A stretch of 64,000 bases of DNA from Polyangiaceae bacterium (GTDB lineage Bacteria; Myxococcota_A; Polyangia; Polyangiales; Polyangiaceae), in the NCBI GenBank assembly GCA_019637295.1, contig JAHBVX010000007.1, positions 248,001-312,000 on the forward strand. The letters are read 5' to 3'. The position numbers and the translations under genes are program-made. The stretch's first letter is position 1. Each line of letters starts with the position of its first letter. This document shows positions 18,499 to 26,690 of this stretch, one piece after another. The notes under the pieces are model-generated. The model made no database searches and was not told where the DNA came from. It was given only the letters and a program-made list of their open reading frames with translations.

Positions 18499-19014
18499 AT
18501 GAGCCCACTCGACGAAGCAGCCTTGGTGGACCTCGAGCGCCAGCATGCACGCGGCCTCACCTCGGTGGAGATCCTGGACGTGTTCGCGAGTCGCGACATT
18601 CCGCTCAGTGAGGCCACGCTCCGCAAGTACGTGCAGCTGGGACTGCTCCCGCGCAGCGTGAGGGTGGGACGCAAGGGTAAACATCAAGGCTCGCAGGGCA
18701 TCTACCCAGTCGGTGTGGTTCGCCAGATCGTCCGCATCAAGCAGATGATGGCCGAGAGCTACACCATCGAGCAGATCCAGCGCGAGTTCCTGTTCATGCG
18801 CGCGGATCTGCAGGCGCTCGAGCAGACGCTGGGGAGCATATTCGAGAAGCTCGACACGGTGATGAAGGAGCGACGGCGCGAGAACGCCGCGGAGTTCGTG
18901 ACTCGGGAGGTGCGCGATGCGCGCGCGCTGTCCAAGGACTTGATGGCACGTCTCACGACCATCGAGGCGCGACTCTCGTCGCGCACGAAGATGTCGGAGG
19001 CGGTGGCCCGTTGA
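18499..19014 (+). CDS. MerR-type transcriptional regulator
   Basis: DNA-binding protein with a MerR-like winged helix in residues about 19-80 (TSVEILDVF, SEATLRKYVQLGLLPRS, GIYPVGVVRQIVRIKQMM) and a long coiled-coil-forming helix (about 85-160) for dimerisation. No ligand-binding Cys is seen, so the signal is unknown; it may respond to partners rather than metals. The ATG at 18499 gives 171 aa; a GTG at 18460 would add 13 residues. It follows a cluster of palindromic boxes, which suggests autoregulation, and precedes the sigma region 4-like gene by 232 bases. Confidence 0.75.
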   Translation: MSPLDEAALVDLERQHARGLTSVEILDVFASRDIPLSEATLRKYVQLGLLPRSVRVGRKGKHQGSQGIYPVGVVRQIVRIKQMMAESYTIEQIQREFLFMRADLQALEQTLGSIFEKLDTVMKERRRENAAEFVTREVRDARALSKDLMARLTTIEARLSSRTKMSEAVAR

Positions 19015-19094
19015 TTCTGTACGAGGGTTATCTGACTTAGGAACTGCGAGCGAGGACGGAGCCGAAAGCATTTCTCCGCATCCAGCGGACGGGC

Positions 19095-19110
19095 CACGAC
19101 CAGGGTCGTG
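19095..19110. other. Inverted repeat in leader of the sigma region 4-like gene
   Basis: CACGACC and GGTCGTG form a perfect 7-base-pair stem with a two-base centre, in the 232-base gap between the MerR-type gene and the sigma region 4-like gene. It could be an operator or RNA hairpin; CCACGCGTGG, a 10-base palindrome, lies a further 50 or so bases on. No riboswitch family is recognised. Confidence 0.3.
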
Positions 19111-19246
19111 ACTCGGACGCGCGGAGGAGGCCGAAGCGGGGCAGCGACGAAGAATGCGGTGCCACGCGTGGACGGGACGGGCTCCCGTGCGCGACGGGGA
19201 TCGTGCGTGTGCGAAGCGAAGAAACCAGAGATCCGGAGGCAGGCGC

Positions 19247-19930
19247 ATGGATTCTAAGAAGGTGGAAGAACTGGAGTTGAACGGGCTGGCGGAGCACGCG
19301 GGTGCGCTGCAGACGGAGGGCGCTACCGCGCTCGACTGCGCACCCGACGATGACGAGAGCATCACCCGCGAGCAGCGTCGCTCGCGGCGCAAGCGGGACG
19401 TGCGCGCACGCACCATCAGCGTCAAGCGCATGACCAAGCGCGAGCTCGAGTTTGGACGCCTGCTGTACCCGGAGACCGACTACTGGAAGCCGCGTACGCG
19501 CGCCGAGTGCGCGGAAGGGCCGCGACCCTGCCCGTTCGTCTCCTGCAAGCATCACCTGTACATCGACGTCTCGCCCAGGACCGGGGCCATCAAGCTGAAC
19601 TTCCCGGATCTCGAGGTGTGGGAGATGGGCGAGTCCTGCGCCCTGGACGTGGCCGACCGTGGGGGCACGACGCTGGAGGACGTGGGAGCAATCATGAATC
19701 TGACTCGGGAACGCATTCGCCAGGTCGAGGTGAAGGCCTTGGCCAAGCTCGAGGCGCTACGTGACATGATGGCGCTGCGTGACTTCGTGGACGAGGGCCC
19801 CGTCGGCAAGCGCCGCCTGCCCAAGCTGGAGCGCACCGAAGTCGCTGCACCCGAAGAGCCCGACGATGAGGACGACGACGAGCTCGAGTGTGAGGACGAG
19901 GACTACGCGTTCGAGCACCTGGATGCGTGA
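19247..19930 (+). CDS. Sigma-70 region 4-like DNA-binding protein with acidic tail
   Basis: A 227-residue protein with a helix-turn-helix at 141-170 ([29 protein letters not shown]) that is very close to region 4.2 of primary sigma factors, which reads the -35 element. There is no region 2, so it cannot be a full sigma factor. The middle holds the Cys/His cluster [11 protein letters not shown] (residues 95-105) and the last 25 residues are nearly all Asp and Glu. It may bind DNA or RNA polymerase as a regulator. ATG at 19247 has GGAGG seven bases upstream. Confidence 0.75.
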   Translation: MDSKKVEELELNGLAEHAGALQTEGATALDCAPDDDESITREQRRSRRKRDVRARTISVKRMTKRELEFGRLLYPETDYWKPRTRAECAEGPRPCPFVSCKHHLYIDVSPRTGAIKLNFPDLEVWEMGESCALDVADRGGTTLEDVGAIMNLTRERIRQVEVKALAKLEALRDMMALRDFVDEGPVGKRRLPKLERTEVAAPEEPDDEDDDELECEDEDYAFEHLDA

Positions 19931-19933
19931 ACC

Positions 19934-19996
19934 ATGGGCATCCTGACGCTCATTCTGCTGCTGGCGCTGCTCCTGGAGCGCCGACCGACGGGCTGA
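19934..19996 (+). CDS. Possible 20-residue hydrophobic peptide
   Basis: An ATG three bases after the previous stop opens a frame for MGILTLILLLALLLERRPTG. It is short, hydrophobic and ends with charged residues, like small membrane peptides. There is no clear ribosome-binding site, so translation would need coupling. It may well be chance. Confidence 0.2.
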   Translation: MGILTLILLLALLLERRPTG

Positions 19997-19999
19997 GGC

Positions 20000-21085
20000 T
20001 CAGCCGCGCAGGGACTCGACGACGCGCAGGAAGTTTGCGCCGAGGATCTTGCGTACGGCTTGGTCCGAGAGACCACGACGCAGGAGCCCATCCACCACTC
20101 GGGGCAGTTCGGTGCAGGTGCGCAGACCCCGGGGGGGGGTGATGGCGCCATCCCAGTCGCTGCCCAGGCTGGCGTGGTCCTCCCCCACGGTCTCGACGAT
20201 GTGCGCGAGGTGGGCGATCACCGACTCGACACGACCGGCGAACACTGGGTCGCCGAGGAAGCTCGATTGGTACATGACGCCAACGGTGCCCCCGCTGTCC
20301 GCGATGGCGCGTAGCTGCTCGTCGTCCAGGTTCCGCCAGTGGGGATTCACGCCGCTGACGCCCGTATGGGTGACGAGCAGCGGCTGACTCTTGTCGTGGA
20401 CCTCGACGGCATCCCAGAAGCCCCGAGGGCTGATGTGCGCGAGATCCACGAAGATCTTCCTGGCGTTGAGCGCGCGCACGTAGTCGCGTCCGCGCGTGGT
20501 GAGGCCTGGGTCGCCGCGCAGGCGCAGGGGCGAGCTGGTAGCGCCGAGGGTGGACGAGGAGAGGTGCACGACCGTCACTCGCAGCACCGCATCGTCCGGG
20601 ATGAGGTCGAGCGAGTCGGGGGTGGCGTCGAGCGCGTTGCCCCCTTGGATTCCGATGAACGCGGCATGCTTGCCTGCGGCTCGCGCCGAGCGATACTCGC
20701 GCGTGTTGCGCACGAACGTGAGGTGCTCCGGTACGCTGGCAATGATGCTCCGCAAGCGCGCCAGGTTCGCGACGAAGGTGCGGGCGCGTCCCCGGGCGGT
20801 GCGCAGCGGGTTGGTGGTGATGACCCAGGTTCCACCCGTCAGGCCGGCCTCCAGCGCTCGAGGGAAGTCGACTTGGCTGTAGAAGGCGCCACCGAACAAG
20901 CCGAGCCCGTGTCGCTTGCGAAGATCGTAGCCGAACACTCGGGTCCAGATGAACGAGTCGAGGTGGAGGTCGAGCACATCGGAGGAGAAATACAGGTCGA
21001 CCGCGTGCTGAGAGATGCCGAGCTCGCGCGCCAGTAGCGCGCGTGACTGCGCGGGATCTCGAAAGGGGCCAAGGGTCGCCGTCAT
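20000..21085 (-). CDS. Membrane dipeptidase homologue (peptidase M19) with altered metal ligand
   Basis: Peptidase M19 fold: His41 and Asp43 in DLHLDS, His217 in DLAHIS, His240 in VTHTG and GSDWDG near the C-terminus match the binuclear zinc site of renal-type dipeptidase. The bridging Glu, normally in a GxEGG motif, is Gln147 here (GIQGGNAL, codon CAA), and the following His is Asn. That change should weaken or remove a metal. Length 361 aa is normal and no signal peptide is seen. ATG at 21085. It may be inactive, or active on a different substrate with one metal. Confidence 0.85.
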   Translation of the reverse strand: MTATLGPFRDPAQSRALLARELGISQHAVDLYFSSDVLDLHLDSFIWTRVFGYDLRKRHGLGLFGGAFYSQVDFPRALEAGLTGGTWVITTNPLRTARGRARTFVANLARLRSIIASVPEHLTFVRNTREYRSARAAGKHAAFIGIQGGNALDATPDSLDLIPDDAVLRVTVVHLSSSTLGATSSPLRLRGDPGLTTRGRDYVRALNARKIFVDLAHISPRGFWDAVEVHDKSQPLLVTHTGVSGVNPHWRNLDDEQLRAIADSGGTVGVMYQSSFLGDPVFAGRVESVIAHLAHIVETVGEDHASLGSDWDGAITPPRGLRTCTELPRVVDGLLRRGLSDQAVRKILGANFLRVVESLRG

Positions 21086-21143
21086 GGTCCGTGGAGCGTA
21101 CTACGACTTGGCGCTCCTGGAGCGTGGCCCGGGCAGGCCCGGA

Positions 21144-21440
21144 TCAGAGCCCGCGGGGAACCTTGGTGACGTCTACTTGACCGAGGGCGTGGCGGATCAG
21201 GGCGCTGCGGTTGGCCTTGGTCAAGCCGCGCGCCTTCAGGTCGTCCACCATCGTGTCGAGGCGCTTGAGGTCGTCCATGTACAGCGAGATGCAGATCACC
21301 TTGTAGTGTTCGGGCTTGTCTCGCGAGGGGCGCGCCTTGACCACCGGGGGCGTGCCGTAGAAGGTCTGCGACAGCACCCCCTCCACCTCGTCACGGTCCA
21401 GAACTCGCGCTGCGGCTCCTCGAAAGTCGTCGTCCTTCAC
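21144..21440 (-). CDS. Ribbon-helix-helix (CopG-like) protein, partner of ParA
   Basis: Small 98-residue protein with a C-terminal ribbon-helix-helix: the strand YKVICISLYMDDL followed by KRLDTMVDDLKARG and NRSALIRHAL. Such proteins bind DNA as dimers. Its GTG start overlaps the stop of the ParA gene by four bases (GTGA) with GGAGG upstream, so the two are translated together. This recalls ParG- or ParD-type partners that replace ParB in some partition systems. No ParB is encoded in the window. Confidence 0.7.
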   Translation of the reverse strand: MKDDDFRGAAARVLDRDEVEGVLSQTFYGTPPVVKARPSRDKPEHYKVICISLYMDDLKRLDTMVDDLKARGLTKANRSALIRHALGQVDVTKVPRGL

Positions 21441-22576
21441 ACCACACCTCCTGCGCCCAGCGCGAAGAGCGCCTCGAACTCCGCGCTGTCCGCGAGCAAA
21501 CGTTCCACCACGCGCTCATAGTCGACGGCTGCGCTGCTGCCGCTGGCGTGCTCGAGCAACGTTCTCCCCTGCGCGGGCGCTTCCTTGACCTTGCTCGTGA
21601 GGCGCACCGGCTCGAGGCAGCGCTCGCCGAAGTGCTCGCGCATCGCGCCCAGCGCCTCGTGGCAAATGCGCGCCCTGGAGTCGAACAGCGTGGGCAGGAC
21701 GCCGAAGAGTCGCACGGGGTGGCCCAGCAACTTGTTGACGTGCTTGATCGTGCGCAGCACCTGCCGCACACCCACCAAAGACAGGTAGTCACAGGCCACC
21801 GGGCACAGGACGCTGTCGGCGAAGCAGAGCGCGTTCTGGTTGAGGAGCGATAGGCTGGGTGAGCAGTCGACGATCACGAAGTCGTACAGCTCACGGGCCC
21901 GAGCCAGGCGCGACGCCAGCACGCGGTCGCGCTGCTTGCGGCCCGCGAGGTACAGCTCGGCGGCGGCGAGCGTCTCGTTGGCGGGCAACACCCAGAGGTT
22001 CGGACGGGCCAGAGTCACGGCTTGCTCGATGTCGAGCCCCATGACCAGCACGTGGTAGAGGGAGCGTTCCACCGATAGCCCCAGTGAGACCGCGACGTTG
22101 CCCTGGCCGTCGGTGTCCACCAGCAGCACGCGGTGCCCTCGCGCGGCGAGCGCGGCGGCCAGCGTCACGCTGGTCGTGGTCTTGCCCGTGCCACCTTTGT
22201 GGTTGAAGACCGCGAGCACGTGGGCCCGCGTGCGCATGGAGGGCGGCGGCCGCGGCCTCCGCTCGGGCGCGCGGTTCGAGGCCACGAGACGCAGGGCCGC
22301 GGGCTCGCCGAGGAGCTTGGCGCGGCAGGCGGGGCTGCAGGCGTAGTGGCGTCTTCCGGCGTGGAACACGACGTGAGCGGCGAGCTCGACCGTGAATCGC
22401 TCGCCGCAGGCGTCGCAGCCCGAGGCGTCGGCGTGGCTCTGGGCCAGGCACTGCTGCGAGCAGAAGTGGAGCACACGCGGCTGCTCGCCGTCGGCGCTCG
22501 CGCGCTCCTCGCGCTGGTAGGCAAAGCTCTGCGTGAAGGGGCGAGAGCAGATGTCGCAGGGGTGAGTGTGGCTCAT
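21437..22576 (-). CDS. ParA-family ATPase with N-terminal double zinc finger
   Basis: Residues 1-90 hold two four-Cys zinc-finger-like units (Cys7/10/39/43 and Cys54/57/80/84). Residues about 118-370 are a ParA/MinD-type ATPase with deviant Walker A KGGTGKTT (127-134), the DTDGQGN switch and IVDCSPSL as Walker B. ParA proteins form ATP-dependent gradients on the nucleoid or position cargo. The zinc fingers are not part of ordinary ParA and suggest an extra binding partner. It is coupled to the ribbon-helix-helix gene. ATG at 22576. The cargo, chromosome, cluster or other, cannot be told from sequence. Confidence 0.82.
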   Translation of the reverse strand: MSHTHPCDICSRPFTQSFAYQREERASADGEQPRVLHFCSQQCLAQSHADASGCDACGERFTVELAAHVVFHAGRRHYACSPACRAKLLGEPAALRLVASNRAPERRPRPPPSMRTRAHVLAVFNHKGGTGKTTTSVTLAAALAARGHRVLLVDTDGQGNVAVSLGLSVERSLYHVLVMGLDIEQAVTLARPNLWVLPANETLAAAELYLAGRKQRDRVLASRLARARELYDFVIVDCSPSLSLLNQNALCFADSVLCPVACDYLSLVGVRQVLRTIKHVNKLLGHPVRLFGVLPTLFDSRARICHEALGAMREHFGERCLEPVRLTSKVKEAPAQGRTLLEHASGSSAAVDYERVVERLLADSAEFEALFALGAGGVV

Positions 22577-22668
22577 GGGGGGTCGCTTCGAGGCTGCTCG
22601 AAACGTCCCAATCCACTGGCATGGTCAGCGCGAGTGGGCCAAATTCCGGCCCTTCGCGCGGGATCGCT

Positions 22669-24225
22669 TCAGTGCCGGAAGTGCCGCACCCCCGTGAAAA
22701 CCATCGCGATGTTCGCCTCGTCGGCGCGAGCGATCACCTCGTCGTCCTTCTTGCTGCCGCCAGGCTGTACGATGGCGGTGATCCCGGCTTTCGCCGCGAC
22801 GTCGATGCCGTCGGCGAAGGGGAAGAACGCGTCGGACCCGAGTACGCTGCCTGCCGCGCGAGCGCCGGCCCCGCGGACCGCGATCTCCGCGGCGAGCACC
22901 CGGGCGGTCTGGCCGCCGCCGATGCCCGTGGTGGCGAGCCTCCCGTCGTCGGCGCGCGCTGCCAGCACGATGGCGTTGGAGCGGACGTGCTTGACGCAGA
23001 GCCAGGCGAACTCCAGCACCTCGAGCTCCGAGGGGGTCGGCGCGCGACGGGTCACCACTCGGCCCTCCAGGGCCTCTGCCGGGCCCGTGGCGTCGCGGGA
23101 GTGCATCACCATCCCTCCAGAGATACCTTTGGAGACCCACTGGGCTGGCTCGCCCCAGGGCCCGGTCTGAAGCAGGCGCAGGGCGCTCTTCTTTCGCAGG
23201 CGCTCCAGCGCGGGCCCGGAGAACGACGGCGCGACGATGCACTCCAGGAACGTCTCCGCCAGCGCGGTGGCCGCGGCGTCGTCCACCTCGCGGTTGAGCG
23301 CCACGATGCCGCCGAAGGCGCTCATCGCGTCGGCGTCCCGCGCGGCGCGGAACGCCTGCTCGAGCGAGTCTGCGCTGGCGATGCCACAGGGGGACGCGTG
23401 TTTCACTACGACCGCGGCCGGCCGCGGGTGCTCACGAACCGCCTCCAAAGCAGCGTCTACATCAATGAAATTGTTGAAGGAAAGCTCCTTGGCGCCGCTG
23501 CCGAGGCTCTCGGCTCGGGCCAAGCTGCCGAGTTCGGCGCTCCGACTTCGGTAGAAGGCGCCCCGTTGGTGGGGGTTCTCGCCGTAGCGCAGGCTGTAGG
23601 CCTTCTCGAAGCTCTGGCCGAAGAAGCGCGGAAAGCCATCGGTCTGACCGTCCGCCGAGAGCCAACCGCTGATCAGCGTGTCGTAGGCCGCGGTGTGTGC
23701 GAAGGCCTTGGCGGCCAGCTCGCGGCGGGTGGCCATGGTCACCTCGCCGTGGGCCTCGAGCTCCGCGAGCACCCGGGGGTAGTCGCTCGGATCACACACC
23801 ACGGTCACCCGGGCGTGGTTCTTCGCCGCCGAGCGCAACATGCTCGGCCCGCCGATGTCGATGTTCTCGATGAGCTCGTCCGCGGTCGCGCCCACCCGAC
23901 GCAGGGTCTGCTCGAAGGGGTACAGGTTGACGACGACCAGATCGATGAGGCTCGCGCCGAGGCGCGCGAGATCCGCGTCGTCGGTGCCCTCGCGCGCGAG
24001 TAGTCCCCCGTGGACACGCGGATGCAGGGTCTTGACCCGCCCGTCCATGACCTCCGGGGACTCGGTGTAGCGATCGATGGGCGTGACCGGGATCCCGGCG
24101 TCGCCGATGGCTCGCTGGGTGCCCCCGGTGGAGAGCAGGGCGACGTCCCGGCGAGCGAGAGCTCGGGCGAAGTCGACGAGGCCGGTCTTGTCGGACACGG
24201 AGAGCAGGGCGCGACGCAGGGGCAT
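22669..24225 (-). CDS. purH: Bifunctional AICAR formyltransferase / IMP cyclohydrolase (PurH)
   Basis: Catalyses the last two steps of purine synthesis to IMP. The N-terminal MGS-like cyclohydrolase domain starts RRALLSVSDKTGL and has STGGTQ and VVNLYPFE. The C-terminal formyltransferase has the diagnostic KHASPCGIA motif with its Lys-His pair and GGIVALNREV. Length 518 aa is normal. The ATG at 24225 gives MPLRRALLSVSDKTG, which matches homologues; a TTG at 24261 would add 12 residues. It is divergent from the lipoprotein gene at 24304. Confidence 0.96.
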   Translation of the reverse strand: MPLRRALLSVSDKTGLVDFARALARRDVALLSTGGTQRAIGDAGIPVTPIDRYTESPEVMDGRVKTLHPRVHGGLLAREGTDDADLARLGASLIDLVVVNLYPFEQTLRRVGATADELIENIDIGGPSMLRSAAKNHARVTVVCDPSDYPRVLAELEAHGEVTMATRRELAAKAFAHTAAYDTLISGWLSADGQTDGFPRFFGQSFEKAYSLRYGENPHQRGAFYRSRSAELGSLARAESLGSGAKELSFNNFIDVDAALEAVREHPRPAAVVVKHASPCGIASADSLEQAFRAARDADAMSAFGGIVALNREVDDAAATALAETFLECIVAPSFSGPALERLRKKSALRLLQTGPWGEPAQWVSKGISGGMVMHSRDATGPAEALEGRVVTRRAPTPSELEVLEFAWLCVKHVRSNAIVLAARADDGRLATTGIGGGQTARVLAAEIAVRGAGARAAGSVLGSDAFFPFADGIDVAAKAGITAIVQPGGSKKDDEVIARADEANIAMVFTGVRHFRH

Positions 24226-24303
24226 GGCGACTCGGGTAGCGAAGGGTGCTGGGCGGGTCAAGGCTTGGTTTCGGCCCGGTCGATGGGGTAAGAGGAGCGC
24301 ACG

Positions 24304-24669
24304 ATGACGCGGCGTTTGGTGTGGCTCTTGGCGTTCGGCCTGCTCGGCTGCTCGGCGGAGGACCCGGATCCGGGGCCCGGGAGGCCAAGCTTCAAGCCCA
24401 AGCCCAGCGGCGTGGGTGTCTCGGAGGCCCAGGCCTGCGAGGCAGTGCGGAAGTCCGAGGTGGATCGCTTCACGGCCTTGGGCTGCGGCGCCATCACCCG
24501 TCCGGCGTGTCCGGGGTACCTGCGCAAGGCGGGCGAGGCGTGCTTGATGTACGACGAGGGCACCGTGCTCGGCTGCGCGGGGTTCATCTCGGGGCTCAGC
24601 TGCAGTCAGCTGTCCGACTTCGAGTGCGTCGTGCTCCCCATTTCGGGCAGCGCGCCGTCCGGCTGCTGA
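24304..24669 (+). CDS. Small Cys-rich lipoprotein
   Basis: Unrecognised 121-residue lipoprotein: signal MTRRLVWLLAFGLLGC with Cys16 in the lipobox, a Pro-rich spacer and a compact domain with several Cys residues (in the segments EAQACEAV, GCGA, PACPGY, EACLMY, GCAG, LSCSQL, FECVV) that could pair as disulfides outside the cell. No enzymatic motif is seen. The 3' end overlaps the opposite-strand pseudouridine synthase gene by 64 bases. Confidence 0.6.
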   Translation: MTRRLVWLLAFGLLGCSAEDPDPGPGRPSFKPKPSGVGVSEAQACEAVRKSEVDRFTALGCGAITRPACPGYLRKAGEACLMYDEGTVLGCAGFISGLSCSQLSDFECVVLPISGSAPSGC

Positions 24670-25694
24670 GGCCGCGACTCCCAGAACGCGGCGAGATCCG
24701 CTGCCAGGGGCGAGACGAGCTCCAAGGCCTCGCCGGTGATCGCGTGAGCCAGCCGGTAGTGATGTGCGTGCAGCGCGTGCCGCGGCAGCTCCAGCAAGGC
24801 CAGATCGGCCGCGGAGAGCTGGTCGTCCGCGGCGCGGGCCAACAGCCTCTCGTCCGGACCGTAGAGCTTGTCCCCGACCAGGGGGGTGCCGCGGGCCGCG
24901 AGGTGCACCCGGATCTGGTGCTGCCTGCCGGTGAGCAGCTCGCAGCGCACCAGCGCATGACCGCCCCGGACGCCCAGCACCGACACGCGGGTGCAGGCAG
25001 ACATGCCTCCGCGGGTCGCGACTCTCATCTTCACGCGCAGGGGGTTCTCGTGGTCGGGCTCGAGGGGGAGCTCGATCGTTCCCGCGTCGGGCACGCCCCA
25101 GGTCAGCGCCAAGTAGACCTTGCTCATCGCGGGGCCCGCCGTCCTGCCACGGGCAGCGTCCAGGGAACGGTCCTCGAGGAGGCGCTTGAACGCGCTGTCA
25201 GCGCGCGGCGAGCGCGCCAGCATCAACAGGCCGCTGGTCTCGCGATCGATGCGATGGATCAGCGACAGAAACTCCCCCGGCCGGGCCGCTTCGAGGCACT
25301 TGATGACCGTCGAGTGATAGTGGCGCGCCGTCGGGTGGACCGCGCACAGGGGCGGCTTGTCCACCACGAGCAAGTGGGGATCTTCGTACACTACGGGCAC
25401 CTCCCTCGGCTGGTCTAGCTCCTCGAAGGGTGGTCGCCAGAGCACCACTCGATCTTCGGCGCGCACCCTGTCGCTCGGCTTGAGCGAGCGCCCCTCGACG
25501 GTGTACGCCGTCCGCGTCGCTATCGACTTGGCGCGCGTGCGGCTGGTGTTGCGCAGTTGCGTCATCAAGAAGCGATCGACCCGCATGCCCTCGGACTCCG
25601 GAGGTACGCGATAGGCTCGCACGATGCAGTCGTCCTCGACCCCTTCGGGCCGAGCGAACGTAGCGGCCGGGTCCGGCGCCGAGCGACCCTTCAC
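24606..25694 (-). CDS. RluA-family pseudouridine synthase
   Basis: Isomerises uridine to pseudouridine in RNA, probably 23S rRNA. An S4 RNA-binding domain occupies about residues 34-90 (VDRFLMTQLRNTSRTRAKS) and the catalytic domain follows, with the active-site Asp150 in the RluA motif HRIDRETSGLL and the conserved RCELLTGRQHQIRVHL. It cannot be assigned to a specific rRNA site (RluC/RluD-like). Start GTG at 25694 overlaps the argB stop by four bases. The last 64 bases overlap the lipoprotein gene on the other strand. Confidence 0.88.
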   Translation of the reverse strand: MKGRSAPDPAATFARPEGVEDDCIVRAYRVPPESEGMRVDRFLMTQLRNTSRTRAKSIATRTAYTVEGRSLKPSDRVRAEDRVVLWRPPFEELDQPREVPVVYEDPHLLVVDKPPLCAVHPTARHYHSTVIKCLEAARPGEFLSLIHRIDRETSGLLMLARSPRADSAFKRLLEDRSLDAARGRTAGPAMSKVYLALTWGVPDAGTIELPLEPDHENPLRVKMRVATRGGMSACTRVSVLGVRGGHALVRCELLTGRQHQIRVHLAARGTPLVGDKLYGPDERLLARAADDQLSAADLALLELPRHALHAHHYRLAHAITGEALELVSPLAADLAAFWESRPQQPDGALPEMGSTTHSKSDS

Positions 25695-26575
25695 GACGCA
25701 ACGATTTCCGTGCCGAGGCCCGAGTCCGTGAAGATCTCGAGCAGCAAGGCGTGCCGGACGCGCCCGTCGATCACGTGCACCTTCTCGACGCCGCCGCTGA
25801 CCGCGTCGAGCGCACAGCGGACCTTGGGGATCATGCCGCCCACGATGACCTCGTCCTCGATCAGGCGCTCCGCGCGCGCGGCGTCCAGCGACGAGAGCAG
25901 TCCTCCCTCACGATCCTTGACGCCCTCCACGTCGGTCATGAGCATCAGCTTGGCCGCGCCGAGCGCGCGCGCGATGCTCGCTGCCGCCGTGTCTGCGTTG
26001 ACGTTGAGCGCCAGCCCTGCGTCATCCACGGCGATGGGCGCGATGACCGGCATGAAGCCGCTGGCGAGCAACTGGTGGAGGATGGTGGGGTCGACGCGCT
26101 CGACGTCGCCGACGCGGCCGAGATCTACCCACGCCGCAGCGCCGGTCTCGTCACGGGTGGACACCCGCTCGAGCCGGCGCGCGACCATGAAGTGGTCGTC
26201 CTTGCCGGAAAGGCCGACCGCACGTCCCCCGTGCTTGCAGATCAATCCGACGATGTCTTGATTGACTCCGCCGCCGAGCACCATCTCGACCACGTCCATC
26301 GTCTCTTCGTCGGTCACGCGCAGCCCCGCCGAGAACGACTGCGCGATCCCCATGCGCTCGAGCGTACGGTTGATCTGCGGGCCGCCTCCGTGAACCACCA
26401 CCACCTGGATGCCGACGTACCTCAGCAGGCACACGTCGCGAGCGAAGCTCTCCTTCAGCGCGTCATCCACCATGGCGTGTCCCCCATACTTCACGACGAA
26501 GGTGCGCTTCTGAAAACGGCGGATGTAGGGCAGGGCCTCGTGAAGAATCGCAGCCTTTTCGACGATCGAGATCAT
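25691..26575 (-). CDS. argB: N-acetylglutamate kinase (ArgB)
   Basis: Phosphorylates N-acetylglutamate in arginine synthesis. Landmarks of the amino-acid kinase fold are present: KYGG at residues 29-32, VVVVHGGGPQI (58-68), the substrate-binding segment SGLRVTDEETMDVVEMVL, NVNADTAAA and MIPKV. Length 294 aa is normal. ATG at 26575 gives MISIVEKAAILHEALPYIRRF, as in homologues; the TTG at 26599 is less likely. It is translationally coupled to the RluA-type gene, an odd pairing that may only reflect compaction. Confidence 0.95.
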   Translation of the reverse strand: MISIVEKAAILHEALPYIRRFQKRTFVVKYGGHAMVDDALKESFARDVCLLRYVGIQVVVVHGGGPQINRTLERMGIAQSFSAGLRVTDEETMDVVEMVLGGGVNQDIVGLICKHGGRAVGLSGKDDHFMVARRLERVSTRDETGAAAWVDLGRVGDVERVDPTILHQLLASGFMPVIAPIAVDDAGLALNVNADTAAASIARALGAAKLMLMTDVEGVKDREGGLLSSLDAARAERLIEDEVIVGGMIPKVRCALDAVSGGVEKVHVIDGRVRHALLLEIFTDSGLGTEIVAS

Positions 26576-26690
26576 GACGTTGGACACAGGATAGACCAAA
26601 GTGCGGAAAGCCTGCGGCTCCCCAGCGGGGACGCGAGCGGCTCATTTTGGCGCTGGCTGCGGGACGGCGCCATGTTACACCCCGCGCTCG

